From Choanephora cucurbitarum (taxonomy: Eukaryota > Mucoromycota > Mucoromycetes > Mucorales > Choanephoraceae), in assembly GCA_025331435.1 (NCBI GenBank), contig JAIWNI010000293.1, positions 1 to 12,374 of the forward strand: a stretch of DNA of 12,374 bases, given 5' to 3'. The notes under the pieces are model-generated. The model did not search any database. It was not told where the DNA came from and was given only the letters and a program-made list of their open reading frames with translations. Position numbers and translations under genes: made by a program. This document shows positions 1 through 9,165 of the stretch, in pieces (the stretch's first letter is position 1; every line of letters starts with the position of its first letter).

Positions 1-22
1 TTCATGGTACCTTCTTATCGTG

Positions 23-34
23 GAAGGTACCTTC
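23..34. repeat. 12-bp perfect palindrome GAAGGTACCTTC
   Basis: GAAGGTACCTTC is its own reverse complement. Its right part, GGTACCTTC, also occurs at 6-14, so the motif is partly duplicated within 30 bp. It lies about 60 bp upstream of the TATA box at 91-98. It could be a binding site for a dimeric protein or part of a transposon subterminal repeat. No second full copy was noticed elsewhere in the window. Confidence 0.4.
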
Positions 35-90
35 ACTTTTTACTAGAAGACTCAGTTTGAATCAAGGAAAAACCGTTAACAGGTCATTAT

Positions 91-98
91 TATAAAAG
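91..98 (+). promoter_or_regulatory. TATA box TATAAAAG
   Basis: TATAAAAG lies 93 bp upstream of the ATG at 184, and the intervening sequence is pyrimidine-rich, typical of a fungal leader. The layout closely matches that at 10667-10788 in front of the better-preserved transposase gene, where TATAAATA precedes the ATG by 121 bp. Confidence 0.45.
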
Positions 99-183
99 AG
101 TGAATCGATCCCGTATTAATCGCATCCTTCTCTCTTTTTTCTCTTTCTTGATCCACCTTCATATTTACCTCTGCTTTATTACT

Positions 184-313
184 ATGTCTGACAAATACGT
201 TCGTTGTTATTGTTCCGAGTTTAAGGAAAACACTCAAAGCTGTAATGTTCTTACCAAGCGTACCTTTCAAGAACATGAACGAATTAAAAAAAGCAAGAAG
301 ATCAAGGAGACCT
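184..313 (+). pseudogene. orphan first exon of a tnp2-type transposase (N-terminal finger)
   Basis: The reading frame from the ATG at 184 encodes 43 residues beginning MSDKYVRCYCSEF, then a third Cys and a TKRTFQEH motif. It ends at a good splice donor (T^GTAAGT, intron from 314). CxC...T-x-R-T-x3-H is a layout I associate with the N-terminus of fungal Plavaka/CACTA-like tnp2 transposases, where it probably binds zinc; this is recalled family knowledge, not a search. The usual motif is CxCxxC, but here the third Cys position is Phe, a one-base change from a Cys codon. An in-frame ATG lies further upstream (100), but the TATA spacing favours 184. No continuation exon is recognisable within the next kilobase, so this looks like a truncated relic. 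An unrelated small gene cannot be excluded. Confidence 0.45.
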
Positions 314-579
314 GTAAGTATTCAATTCTAAACATAAAGTTGAAAGCAAATAAAGTTGACTTTATTTTATTTTGTTTACGTAAAGTTGACACTACGGCTC
401 AGATTCTGCCCTCTGGGGCAAAAAATTCTTACCGTGGGATGCAGAAAATTCTGTAAAAAAACCATAGGTTTCTGAAAAAAACTGGGAGAGGATTTGCATA
501 ATTTTACTCTGGGGGGCATAATCAAATGACCATTGTCCAATCACAATCAAGGATTTATTTTATATGGGCCATCCTGCTT
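314..579. other. non-coding stretch with short direct repeats
   Basis: No coding region is supported here. It starts with the intron that follows the orphan exon. TAAAGTTGA occurs three times (335-343, 351-359, 381-389), the last two extending to TAAAGTTGAC. A small inverted repeat, TGCCC-TCTG-GGGCA, lies near 408-421. Confidence 0.4.
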
Positions 580-696
580 TTACAAGTCTTGCTTGGTTTT
601 TATATATGAGCAAATGGCTTTGAGAGAATTAGAGAGCTTTAAGTGAGTATGTTTCTTGAGAGAATGTCGTTCTTTCATTATTATATATGGCGTCAT
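580..696 (-). CDS. 38-codon basic ORF, hypothetical, copy A
   Basis: A small ORF starts MTPYIIMKER and is rich in Lys and His. The sequence just upstream of its ATG (ATAAGCATACCTA...ATGACG on the minus strand) is strongly conserved in copy B, where a 42-residue ORF also starts MTL at the same place. The ORF bodies match only weakly (both contain KKH followed by leucines and a C-x-I motif). It could be a microprotein, or simply the 3' flank of the neighbouring relic, since AATAAA-like sequences lie about 50 nt upstream. Low confidence. Confidence 0.15.
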   Translation of the reverse strand: MTPYIIMKERHSLKKHTHLKLSNSLKAICSYIKTKQDL

Positions 697-872
697 TAGA
701 ATAATAGGTATGCTTATTGGATGAATAGGGTCAAATTGAATTCTTTTATTATATACAAATGTAGATCCTCTTTTATGCTATATATGGGTTCTTCTTTAAC
801 CATATTTGGATCCCAGCCTTTATTTGACCATTTAGGCGGATGCCTTAAATTCTCCCGGTTCGAATGGTATGC

Positions 873-1163
873 TCAGTATCCATATAGGCCCATTGCTTGA
901 CCTTTGAGAGCCATTTCTGTCAAAAAGATAGCATATTTATCTTGATTTAGCTCTTTGGATGGATTATTCATGCTGCACTTGAAATGATTTAATGTGGACG
1001 CCAGCCGCAATTTCGATTTCTTTTTTCTTTTGTTCATTTCATTTATCTTGAAGCCTGAAGAGCAGATACCTTGCATGCAGTAGTAGATCCAGTCAACAGA
1101 AGAGTCAGCAGCAACCGAGAAAATTGGTTTGGAAATAGAGCAATAGATTGATAGACTATACAC
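873..1163 (-). pseudogene. C-terminal relic of an unknown protein, copy A
   Basis: The minus-strand frame ends with ...LTEMALKGQAMGLYGY and then TGA at 873-875. Beyond that stop the same frame stays open for about 50 codons, with peptides (YHSNRENLRHP) that line up with copy B (YRSIRKNLEHH). The stop therefore looks like an inactivating mutation rather than the original end. Upstream in the frame is a hydrophobic stretch containing VDWIYYCMQG, possibly part of a membrane segment. I do not recognise the family. The ORF start is arbitrary, because splice sites probably separate its first half from the ALKGQ end. Confidence 0.35.
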
Positions 1164-1413
1164 GAAAAAAAATAATGATTAGAGCCTGTTTGATACAAAA
1201 CTATTGTTGATCATTGACGCGTCTTTTTACCAATGAGCTGTTCATTATTCTTGGAGTTGCAGGCTTGAGTACTGAATCAGCAACAGACGTGAAAGCAAGT
1301 ATAGCAGAGCAAAATAGAAGAGTGGTTTGACAACGAGAACAGATACCTTGGCCTTCTAAAATATTCAAATCAGTTTGAGCAGCTAAATGAGTTGGCACAG
1401 TTACCGATCAGTA

Positions 1414-1656
1414 TCAAAGAGTATTATGAACAGCAGTAGCAACAGCGATATCAATGCAAGTAACAGTAGTAACCAACCGAGTAATGTTGCGTTGGATTGA
1501 ACAACAATAGGATAGGGGACACAGCAAGTCAGGTAAACAGGTACCAAAGAAGAATGGAAACAAGAAGTGATTCATCATTTGAAGAGAAAGTATACACCGA
1601 AAGAACAGTAAGTGATATGACATTGTGAGGTAGAAGACAGAAAGGCTGACTAGCAA
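1414..1656 (-). other. hydrophobic minus-strand ORF within copy A
   Basis: An 80-codon open frame is rich in Leu, Phe, Ser and Cys, with stretches that could be membrane-spanning. Copy B has a comparable hydrophobic ORF (4229-4495), and both contain a short (I/M)TRL segment, but the offset between them differs from that of the flanking blocks, so the correspondence is weak. It may be an exon remnant of the same decayed multi-pass membrane protein. The pyrimidine-rich minus strand would also give this composition by chance. Confidence 0.15.
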
Positions 1657-2241
1657 TCTTTGAACATAGGATACCCATCATTATTGTATAAGAGAGACAT
1701 TATCGTCATGGAAAACTGTTGCTTGGAACAAAGAGGTTACAGGAAGAGCAAATCTATCATTGAGAAGACAAATCAGTCAGGTAATAATACAACGGACATG
1801 ATATCAAATGAGGATTCTTGAGATATCAAAGTAGAAGAGACAGACATCGGCTTGCCAGTTGATCAGACTACATCTTAGGGAATAGGCAGATATACAACTT
1901 TGAATACTATGTGGAATAATATCCAGAGAAACATCAATCAGCTTCACATACCCAGAAGAGGCAGTGTGGATAACAACAGTTGAAGAGCTTGCAGCTTATA
2001 GTAGGTGACTTGTAATCCAAACTGGTTGGATTGAGCATGAATAAAAAGATCTTGAACTTAATAGAGATGTCAATTCAGCTATAGTCGTAAATGAGAAAGA
2101 TTATGTGCTGCTACTGCGGAAAGAGTAAGCATAACTACAAAGGTGTGAGTATAGATAAGAAGCTATGCTTTTAGTCAACTACTAGCATAAAAAAATAATG
2201 AGTTGGTATATATGCGTCTTTTTTGATACAGGTTAGAGCTT

Positions 2242-2440
2242 ACCTTTTACTGTGCATTGAATAAAAAAGAGAGAAAAAGAAAAAACAGGGGAAATGAGAA
2301 AAAATGGCCAGTATTTAGTATAATCTGAGCAGTGATGGGAAGAAAGACTGGTTATCCACCAATAAAAACCTGATAAAAGATGACGGAATAGGCGAATGTC
2401 TTGGATTTGCATAATATATTACTATAATAGTGTGTATCTT
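2242..2440 (-). other. conserved pyrimidine-rich block, possible exon plus intron 3' end, copy A
   Basis: Read on the minus strand, the block holds a short peptide (CKSKTFAYSV... LPIT) that pairs with CKSKTFAYCV...LPIT in copy B. Next come a TACTAAAT branch-like motif, a long C/T tract and CACAG. That order is what an intron 3' end looks like, and it is kept in both copies (the other is 4917-5112). In this copy the peptide frame is broken by a TAA. It supports the view that both copies derive from a spliced gene. Confidence 0.35.
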
Positions 2441-2961
2441 TATTCAAGATGAGTGAGGTATAAAGGTGAAAGATTTCAGTATCAATACCGTCAAGAGATT
2501 GATAGAAATTACATTATGCACTATATTGAAAGATGCATGAAAGAAATGACGAGTTGTACAAATAATTAACAGTTAAAATAGTATCAATATCGAAAGATAT
2601 TCGGAAAGCATTGATATTGAGGATGCTTGTAATGAGCAAGCATTAAATTAAAACACAACACTGATAGCAACATATGTGAATATAAGTCTCGAAAAAGATT
2701 TGATAGGAAGAAGTAGAGAAACCTGATACATGAGATGTTCTATCCATCTTAATTTTACATATAAAGGAGAACTTTTGATTAATCTGGGCGGTTAGATTGA
2801 TGCAAGAGCATAGGAATTCAGTACATCAAGCGAAGGCAAGATTGTCATGGTTGACCATAACACAAAAGAGAAAATAAACATGATGACAATGTCTTAACGG
2901 GGTTTTTCTAATTCAACACGACCTATCCGTAGAACCGTAACTAATCACCACGGCTCATTGG
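2441..2961. other. no recognisable gene
   Basis: AT-rich sequence with stops in all frames. It probably contains the left boundary between copy A and the spacer, but similarity to copy B fades here and I could not place an exact end. Confidence 0.3.
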
Positions 2962-3102
2962 CTAGTTTACTGACCCCATAAAATAGGGTCAAACACCCGG
3001 ATTTCTGAGGTTTTGGATTAATGAAAACCCAGAATGAATAGCTGTGATGACCCCAGATTTCTAGTTTCCTGACCCCATTCTGGGGTCAAGCACCCAGATT
3101 CT
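2962..3102. repeat. two GC-rich hairpin repeat units
   Basis: Two related units (2962-3006 and 3061-3102, period 99 bp) share CTAGTTT(A/C)CTGACCCCAT, one mismatch in 18 bp, and then GGGTCAA(A/G)CACCC(G/A)GATT. Each forms a hairpin. The second is perfect: TGACCCCA (3070-3077), a 3-nt loop, TGGGGTCA (3081-3088). In the first, TGACCC (2971-2976) pairs with GGGTCA (2986-2991). A third partial copy, TGACCCC at 3048-3054, runs straight into AGATTTCTAG as if the stem were deleted. The block lies between duplicated copies A and B and stands out by its GC content. Confidence 0.6.
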
Positions 3103-3168
3103 ACAGTGTATCTGTCAATGAATTCATTTTGAAGACCAATAGTATTCAGCATACATTTTAGAGTTGAG

Positions 3169-3297
3169 CTATAGTGACAAGTAGCCTTTGAGTCTTATGC
3201 AGTACATGACTGACCATGTTTCGTGAAGCTTTTCTAGAACGATGGCGTGCTTCTTCTGTTTAATAGCCATATTGGGCTTCTTTAAATCGAGCGTCAT
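3169..3297 (-). CDS. 42-codon basic ORF, hypothetical, copy B
   Basis: The ORF starts MTLDLKKPNM, is Lys-rich and ends with TAG at 3169-3171. It occupies the position of the 38-codon ORF at 580-696 in copy A, with a nearly identical sequence before the ATG. A TATATAAGGATCTACATTT-like block conserved in both copies lies about 80-95 nt upstream of the ATG and could be a TATA box. The adjacent AATAAA could instead be the polyadenylation signal of the upstream relic. No homology is recognised. Confidence 0.17.
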   Translation of the reverse strand: MTLDLKKPNMAIKQKKHAIVLEKLHETWSVMYCIRLKGYLSL

Positions 3298-3428
3298 TTT
3301 AAATTTAGGTATGCTTATGGGGTGTATTATGTCAAAAAGGGCTTCTTTATTATAATAAAATGTAGATCCTTATATATTCCATAAATGGGCACTTCTTTAG
3401 CGAACCGTCGGTTAGGGCCTTCGTTTTA

Positions 3429-3584
3429 CTAGCTAAGATGATGCTCTAGGTTCTTCCGGATAGAACGGTACATTGGGAATGCAGATGCGCCTTTTGGTTG
3501 ACCCTTGAGAGCAATTTCTAGATGGATGGTAGACCTTTTCATGATGGATTTAGCTTTTAGAAAGCCTTCTACCGCTTGACAGGT
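3429..3584 (-). pseudogene. C-terminal exon relic of the duplicated gene, copy B
   Basis: A 51-codon open frame contains LEIALKGQPKGASAFPMYRS and then IRKNLEHHLS before TAG at 3429-3431. It pairs with the copy A frame (EMALKGQAMGLYGY, stop, AYHSNRENLRHP), giving a shared signature E-x-ALKGQ-x2-G followed by a basic S-x-R-x-NL-x-H end. An in-frame stop (3585-3587) marks its upstream limit, where sequence resembling an acceptor (TTCAAG or TTAG) is found in both copies. The family is not recognised. Confidence 0.35.
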
Positions 3585-3810
3585 CTAACACTTGAATTAA
3601 TTTTGCTTTGAAACCCAGGTGGGTTTTTTTTTCTTGGCTTGGCCAACATGTATTTTTTTTCTTGAAGCCTACAGACCAAACGATGCACATGAAGCAGTAG
3701 AACAACTCATCAGAATAGCAGACAGTCGACCCAAGAAGCGGTGTAGAAAAAGAAACAGTAGATAGATAGTCCATTTGAAAAAAAGAATAAAGATGAGACT
3801 TGAATCACTT

Positions 3811-4035
3811 TTAGAAAAAAAAAGTTGGAATCGTCCTCATTGACGCGTCTTTGTTACCAATCATGAGTGCATCCTGTTCTTGAAGCAAGTGATTCAACTT
3901 GAACTTGATTGAAAATACAACCGAAGAAAGAAATACGCAAAATGGAATCAAATCCACAGCTTCTAGGTCAGACTTGTCACCTTTCTCGTCAATGATCGGA
4001 AGATTCCTGAGCTTTACACCCGATTGAGTCATCAC
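3811..4035 (-). pseudogene. internal relic with a hydrophobic segment and IGNKDASM, copy B
   Basis: An open minus-strand frame has a charged stretch (IIDEKGDKSDLEAVDL), a hydrophobic segment (FCVFLSSVVF) and then IGNKDASM. The DNA encoding KDASM is the best-conserved island between the copies (GACGCGTCAATGA on the minus strand, near 1212 in copy A). In copy A that frame is broken by a stop directly before KDASM. The pattern suggests a loop after a membrane helix, but identification is not possible by eye. Confidence 0.3.
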
Positions 4036-4228
4036 ATGCGTTCATCAGTTTGCCAAAGTACCTTACAACCGAGCAGCAGAGTCAAGTTGCAATACAAATC
4101 TGTTACATGGATTAAATCAGACGACGCCAGTGTTGTGAAAGTCAATAGCAGGTAACAATGTAACATTGAAGCAGGTCATCTACTGATGAGTACCTCAGGG
4201 TAGGCAGCAGTACTATCTAGGCTTAGGG

Positions 4229-4495
4229 TTATAGAAGTATAGTTCCAGGTAGAAGGAAAAAGCAATCAAGAGTATCAGAGGTTTGAAGGATTGAAGCCAA
4301 CCGAGTCATTTGGGCAATAGGCAACTTGAATTGCACAAAATAAGGCAGATAGGATATGAGAGACGATGTAAGTAAACAGAAAGCATAATGAGAAAGAAGA
4401 GTGACTAAAGAAGCGGATAGACTATCTATAAAAAAGAATGTATTAATTAACCGACAAAGCAAAAGATAAACAGAATGGTAATGATAGGAGCTCAC
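4229..4495 (-). other. hydrophobic minus-strand ORF within copy B
   Basis: An 88-codon open frame is Leu/Ser/Tyr-rich and ends LPYFVQFKLPIAQMTRLAS and then a short Ser/Thr-rich tail. The arrangement of a hydrophobic helix, then LPIAQM-x-R, is plausible for a membrane protein. Low complexity and the pyrimidine bias of this strand make chance a fair alternative. Confidence 0.18.
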
Positions 4496-4916
4496 GATGA
4501 GTCAAAGGATGAGAGAATTGAGTGAATAGATCAGATAGAATCAGGCCGAGATCAAAAGCAACTTTGACCGCATCACACCAGACGAGAGAAAAGTTATGAG
4601 CTTGTATAGACATAAGTATTAGCTACATGAAAGTGTTTACAAAGTGAATAAAGCGAAGGAATAAAGGGATCAAAAGTGTAAGTTATCAACTAGAATGTAA
4701 AGGGATTACCCATTGGATGATTTGAATCGTTTGAGGAGATCAAATGGGCAAAATAGTTGTTGATATTGTCGCTGATAAGGATATTTCGATCCTAAAACTA
4801 TAAAAAGATGTTCTAAGAATGCTGTCCAAAGACGAAGAAACCTTATGAGTGCTGTTATTTAAGAGGTATTGTTAAAAGTGGGCAAAGTACCGACTGATAT
4901 TTTGATAATAAATTTT

Positions 4917-5112
4917 ACCTTTTGCTGTGCATTGCTTTAAAAAAAGAAAAGAAGAAAGAAAATGGGGGAATGGGAAAAAAAAAGCTAATATTTAGTATAA
5001 TTCTAATAGTGATGGGAAGAATACTAGTAATCGCACCAATGATGAATTGATAAATATTGACGCAATAAGCAAATGTCTTGGATTTGCATGAAATCTCTTT
5101 ATGGAAACCACT
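4917..5112 (-). other. conserved pyrimidine-rich block, possible exon plus intron 3' end, copy B
   Basis: Counterpart of 2242-2440. On the minus strand the peptide CKSKTFAYCV is followed by IIGAITSILPITIRIIL, a likely membrane helix, and here the frame is open. Next come ATACTAAAT, a 50-nt C/T tract, and AAAG or CACAG acceptor-like ends just before GCAAAAGGTAAA. Confidence 0.35.
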
Positions 5113-5907
5113 GATCATTATACACTGGAAGTAAAAAGCATAAAGAAAAGCTCACATTTACTTTGATAGATACAGTAGGGTATATGTGGATCGCTTATCT
5201 CAAAAGACAATATAAAAGTAGAGGTATCAAAGAGAAAAACTGAATGTGAATGAAATCGATGAAATCTTATAGGTAAAGAAGAGTTTTTATGAAAGAGCTG
5301 CAAAGAGTATTTACTTTACAGCTTTGGTAAAAATGATTATCCATGATTTTATTGTAGGTTACATTCAAAGAGTGTTAAAAGAAGGATGCCTGTTACCATA
5401 AGAGTTGATAGTGAGCATCTGGATAGGTAAACACTCCTATTTAGAATTGAATTATAAACGCATGAGCATTTTGACATAATGGCTGTCTGTTTTATTGATT
5501 AGCTCTTGCATGTAATATCGAAGACTGTTCGGTGTAGCTGATGTTGCCAACTTTTGTACTACATATTTATATGAAACAACAAAACAAGTTGGTCAATTTC
5601 TCGAGAAAGTTTAGTAGGATAGTTGAACTCTCTTAATCCCCAAAAATGTAAGTGTAGTTATCAATTCATCATCTATGATATAACAAGTACATGCTCAAAC
5701 AAAAAGAGAAAGTAATAATGTGTTAAGAGATGGAAAGAGACGGAAAGAGGTGATTAAGATGAAGAAAAGGTGAAAAAAGGAGAGACCTCGTACAAAGATT
5801 TAGATCTATTGGGACTGCGTTTTTATCCAAATCGTAATGTATGATTTAAATGATGATATATCAATCGCGTTTCTTTTCTTTTTCTTTTTTTGCCAACCAC
5901 CCTACCC
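5113..5907. other. no recognisable gene
   Basis: AT-rich DNA lies between copy B and the end of the transposase relic. A C/T tract at 5870-5890 lies just beyond the poly(A) signal of the relic. No ORF, RNA gene or repeat is supported. Confidence 0.3.
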
Positions 5908-5913
5908 TTTATT
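5908..5913 (-). terminator. polyadenylation signal AATAAA
   Basis: TTTATT on the plus strand reads AATAAA on the minus strand, 30 nt after the TAG stop (5944-5946) of the transposase relic. The position is what is expected for a eukaryotic 3'-end signal. Confidence 0.5.
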
Positions 5914-5943
5914 ATATGAATATTATTTACAAGAAGAAACACG

Positions 5944-7440
5944 CTACATATCTCTTCGTTGACCTCGTGGAATACCGTCAAGTTTTTTATGATACATTGA
6001 GTCTGGCCAGATAAGTTTATATTTCAAATCGTTTTCGTTGTACCTGACCAGACCTACAATAGTGATTATATGTTCCACCTCACAAATCATCACCTTCTTT
6101 CTCGCATCATTTGCAAACAACTTCACTTTTGGCACACCAAACCGGTCCATCATACTCTCCTCTACGACTGAAATCAAAGCCAAGAAACGTTCAACCCCTT
6201 GATGTTCGTGGATCATGTAGGTGATCACCTCACCGACATACCAAGACGAGTAATTACTGCGAAAAGTAAGCTTATTAATATCAAGTTGCTGTTAAATTTT
6301 AAACAACCGAGTATACTTACTGTCCTGGTTCTACTGCCAAGAAAACAACGTAGTTGTTGGCCCTTTTGAGCTGCAATTGATATGTACGATAATATCTTGA
6401 CTGATACACTAAATTGTTGTACGACATACGAGCGGCTGATTTGAAGATCACAACCTCATCATCAGCGACTAGTTGATGATTGCGATGATAGAATAACTGC
6501 AATGCCTTAAATACGTCTTCTGCTGACACACCAAACACGTCATCTGCTTCTTCAAGATTGGTTGTTTCGAACTTGGCCCAAAGTTGAGGCATTACACCAT
6601 CATCATCACCTGGATAATTGAAGAAAGAATCCGGTCTATCATTTTGATTAGGGCGGATTCTTTCTTGTAGTTGCTGCATCAGAAACTCCTTGAAAAAGTT
6701 GAGTCGTTTTAATATGTTTTCCGAGTCTTGGTGGGGTCTGGACTTTGATTTACACAAGTTGCTATACTTTTGAATGGTGCGTTCTAAGGATCGGCAAGAG
6801 TAATACCGTAGAGGTCCTTCTTGTTCAATAAGTGTTGGCATGTGGTAAGTAGTAAAGTGATTATTCATGGTCCAGACCCGCACGTTCAATCTTCTATGAC
6901 TAATTTCATCCTTTAGAAATCGTTCCCATACAACAAGAAACCTTTGTAATAGTGCTGCTTAGCTAAAAATCTACATTTTATGTTATAGTATGTATTACTT
7001 GCGCATATCTGCTATGTCTTGTGCACTGATTGATTTTTGTAGAGCTATGCAAACTGCATTCACAAGGTTCATCAAGGCAACACGTGCTTCCTCATGCTGC
7101 AAGTTGGGAATGACCATGGTAGGGACGATGTACAACAAAAATTGCTGCCAGTCAACAGCTCGATAATAGCCTGTGCGACTGTCAAATGAATAGTCAAAAG
7201 CAGCCGGACTTGTAGGCTTACTCTCGACTATCTAAGCGCCCAGTTGATCAATGAAACACCTTTGAATGAAAGGCGCAGAGACAGCAAACGAGTATCCGGT
7301 TGATTCATACGCTTCGAATTTTTCTATGTGTTTGTGATGCAGAAGGTTATACACCAAATGTCCCGTACCGTGGCCCAGAAAATGCCACCACGGCACATCT
7401 GAAATCTGAGATTGAATAAGGATGTGCATAATACACAGAT
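5944..7440 (-). pseudogene. tnp2-type (CACTA/Plavaka-like) transposase, C-terminal half, disrupted
   Basis: The conserved order of motifs is WWHFLGHGTGHLVYN, then RIVESKP-like IVESKPTSPAAF, YYRAVDWQQFLLYIVPT, DIADM, FLVVWERFLKDEI, GPLRYYSCRSLERTI, QSRYYRTYQLQ, NYSSWYVGEVITY and a basic end (RGQRRDM, TAG at 5944). This is the C-terminal half of fungal tnp2-family cut-and-paste transposases as I know them. Exons: 5944-6256; 6321-6957 (intron 6257-6320, CA^GTAAGTAT to TTTCGCAG, phase-consistent); then 7003 upward. The second intron (6958-7002) works in frame only with a GC donor (GCAAGT); with the nearby GT donor at 6998 the frame breaks. An in-frame TAG at 7232-7234 splits the upstream exon, and another TAG lies just above ATTATGCAC near 7448. 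The N-terminal half (finger, Cys cluster, first catalytic Asp) is not found upstream. This is a non-functional fragment of a different copy from the gene at 10788. Confidence 0.8.
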
Positions 7441-9165
7441 TCCATGTCTAATACACATCCAGAAAATATAGAATGAGTTTGTTGCTGGTTAAATGATGCA
7501 AAACTGTTTTATTTTGGTTTGAGTATATCAGGGCAGTGAAAAGAGTCCACCTGAGAAGTTTGAAGTTGATCCGAGATGATCAGCATCTCCAACTTTTTTT
7601 CATGTCGAATTTTTGAATTGGAAAAAAAATAAAGTCGAAAATAATGAGCAGCTGAATCATTTTCAAACAGGGAAAAGAGAAAAAAAGAAGATGAAAAATA
7701 TTAAGTCAATTTGAGCTCAATTTGAAATGATGAGAACAATCAGTCGTTTCCTAAAAGAGAATGTTTAAGAAATGAGTCTATAAGCGTGTTTCATCTTTAG
7801 CGAATAGTAAAGAAGAGAAATTGAAGCAGTAAGAGTAAGCAAGCAAGTGAATTTTTCTATCTCTTTTGTGCAACTCAAGTACAGTATATGTAGAGAAGGT
7901 AATGTCGAAGCTCAATAAGATTAAGGAAAGTGAAGGCAATATTAAAAAAAAGATTCGTTTGTGTTACCTAGTGAAGGAATAGAATCCTGAAAACCTCTGT
8001 AAAGAAACGTAAAGCGAAGATGTGAATGACATTTCGGACAAAGAAGCAAGTTTTTGTCTCTGTGAAACCACTAATTTGAACCAAGGTAAGGTTTGTAAGC
8101 CAACACACTTGAAGCATTTAATAACCCAATTGTATAATAATACCAGACTTCGACTCATTCTCAATCAAAGTATTTAATCCATAAACAGAAATCACATTTT
8201 TCATGAAAACTATCCTGAAGTCTGTACCTTTAATGTCTAATAATCTTTATATATCATATGGTAAGAAAGTTAAGAGTGTCCATGGTTGCTGTTAAGTGTT
8301 TCTGGTCGTTGTTTAGTCTATACTTGTCAACGATCTTAGTCGCATTGAGTTGCATCACTTCATCATGGTGCACTTAGATTTAAACTGTCGGTTAGATTCC
8401 ATAAAAAATAACCGGTATATCTGTTATTCATTCTACAGCTTTCTTACTTTGTTAGCAATGATATGTACTATGTCTACTTGCATTGTCTTTGTTCAAGACA
8501 TACCTTCTGAATTGATCTAAAATATACAGAATAAAACCCTTCGTTCATCTCAACTGTAGTAACTTTTTAAATACTGCATTTGACCTCTCTAAGTATTTCA
8601 CCACGATGTTGAGACGTATGTTGATTGTACAACAAATAAATGGTTTTCACTTTATCAATAGACTTCATTTGAATATGTTGAGAATATTTCAAAAAAGCTT
8701 TATTCCGAGAGAATCATTCGATAGCTGAAGTTACGTTGTCAACTGGATACTGATCAAATAAAGCTTAGTGTGAGTGATTTGCAAGTAAGGCTCTATTGTC
8801 AACTTGATGCAATACTAGTGCATGCCTTTCGTTGGAAAGCTCTAAAAAAAGTAAAAGATGGAAAAAGCCTCAATACTCACCAAGTCTGACGTAGTCTAAA
8901 AAGAAGCTGTTACGATTGGCTAAAAGGAATCTAGATTATTCGTGAAACAGACTTCCGTCTCAAAAAACAACTCTCCAAATTAGGTAGGCTTACCATTTGA
9001 AGGTATTAAATTGGTTTTTAGGATTGGCACATATCTGTTGAAATGGAAAACGAAGTATTTTATTTCCAAAAAAAAAAGGAAATCATACTATCAATGGGGA
9101 TACTCAATCCTTCTAATAGTTGATGCTTAATATAAATGAGAGAATTATTCTATAAGTCTTAGCAC
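7441..9165. other. 1.7 kb without recognisable genes
   Basis: AT-rich sequence with frequent stops. The N-terminal half of the minus-strand transposase should lie here if the gene were complete, but no GHTGTHGC-, VDG- or finger-coding sequence was found. Around 8330-8500 the minus strand carries short open pieces (HHDEVMQLNATKIVDKY; LNKDNASRHSTYHC) that could be very old coding remnants. They match nothing I know. Confidence 0.35.

Larger units (their letters stand above)
580..2440 (-). repeat. diverged direct repeat, copy A of a decayed minus-strand locus
   Basis: Several blocks here reappear in the same order and orientation about 2.60-2.68 kb to the right (copy B). Examples are the block around 691-790 (AGGTATGCTTA and AAATGTAGATCCT), CATTGACGCGTCTTT at about 1212, a block near 1389, CCTTTTACTGTGCATTG at about 2243, and AATGTCTTGGATTTGCAT at about 2395. 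Matches are patchy and carry indels, so the duplication is old. In one minus-strand frame near 2300-2410 several differences between copies are synonymous (for example TTC/TTT, GCC/GCT, CAG/CAA), which suggests past protein coding. Copy A has many stops and no intact gene. Confidence 0.6.
3169..5112 (-). repeat. diverged direct repeat, copy B of a decayed minus-strand locus
   Basis: Partner of copy A. Matching anchors are at about 3292-3390, 3838, 4046, 4917 and 5072. Copy B keeps somewhat longer open segments than copy A: the ALKGQ end at 3429-3584, the segment at 3811-4035 containing IGNKDASM, and the segment at 4915-5118. Even so, no complete gene model can be drawn. Each copy has lesions at different places, as expected for independent decay after duplication. 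Confidence 0.55.

Noticed and set aside
851..880. tRNA T-arm-like GGTTCGAAT
   Set aside because: The flanking stems do not pair, and no D-arm, anticodon arm or acceptor stem was found around it.
4915..5118. Free-standing 67-codon ORF in copy B
   Set aside because: It runs from a conserved exon-like piece into a pyrimidine tract that looks like an intron end, so it is not a complete gene.
7964..8164. 66-codon minus-strand ORF
   Set aside because: There is no recognisable motif, no promoter or splice support, and the composition matches the surrounding AT-rich DNA.
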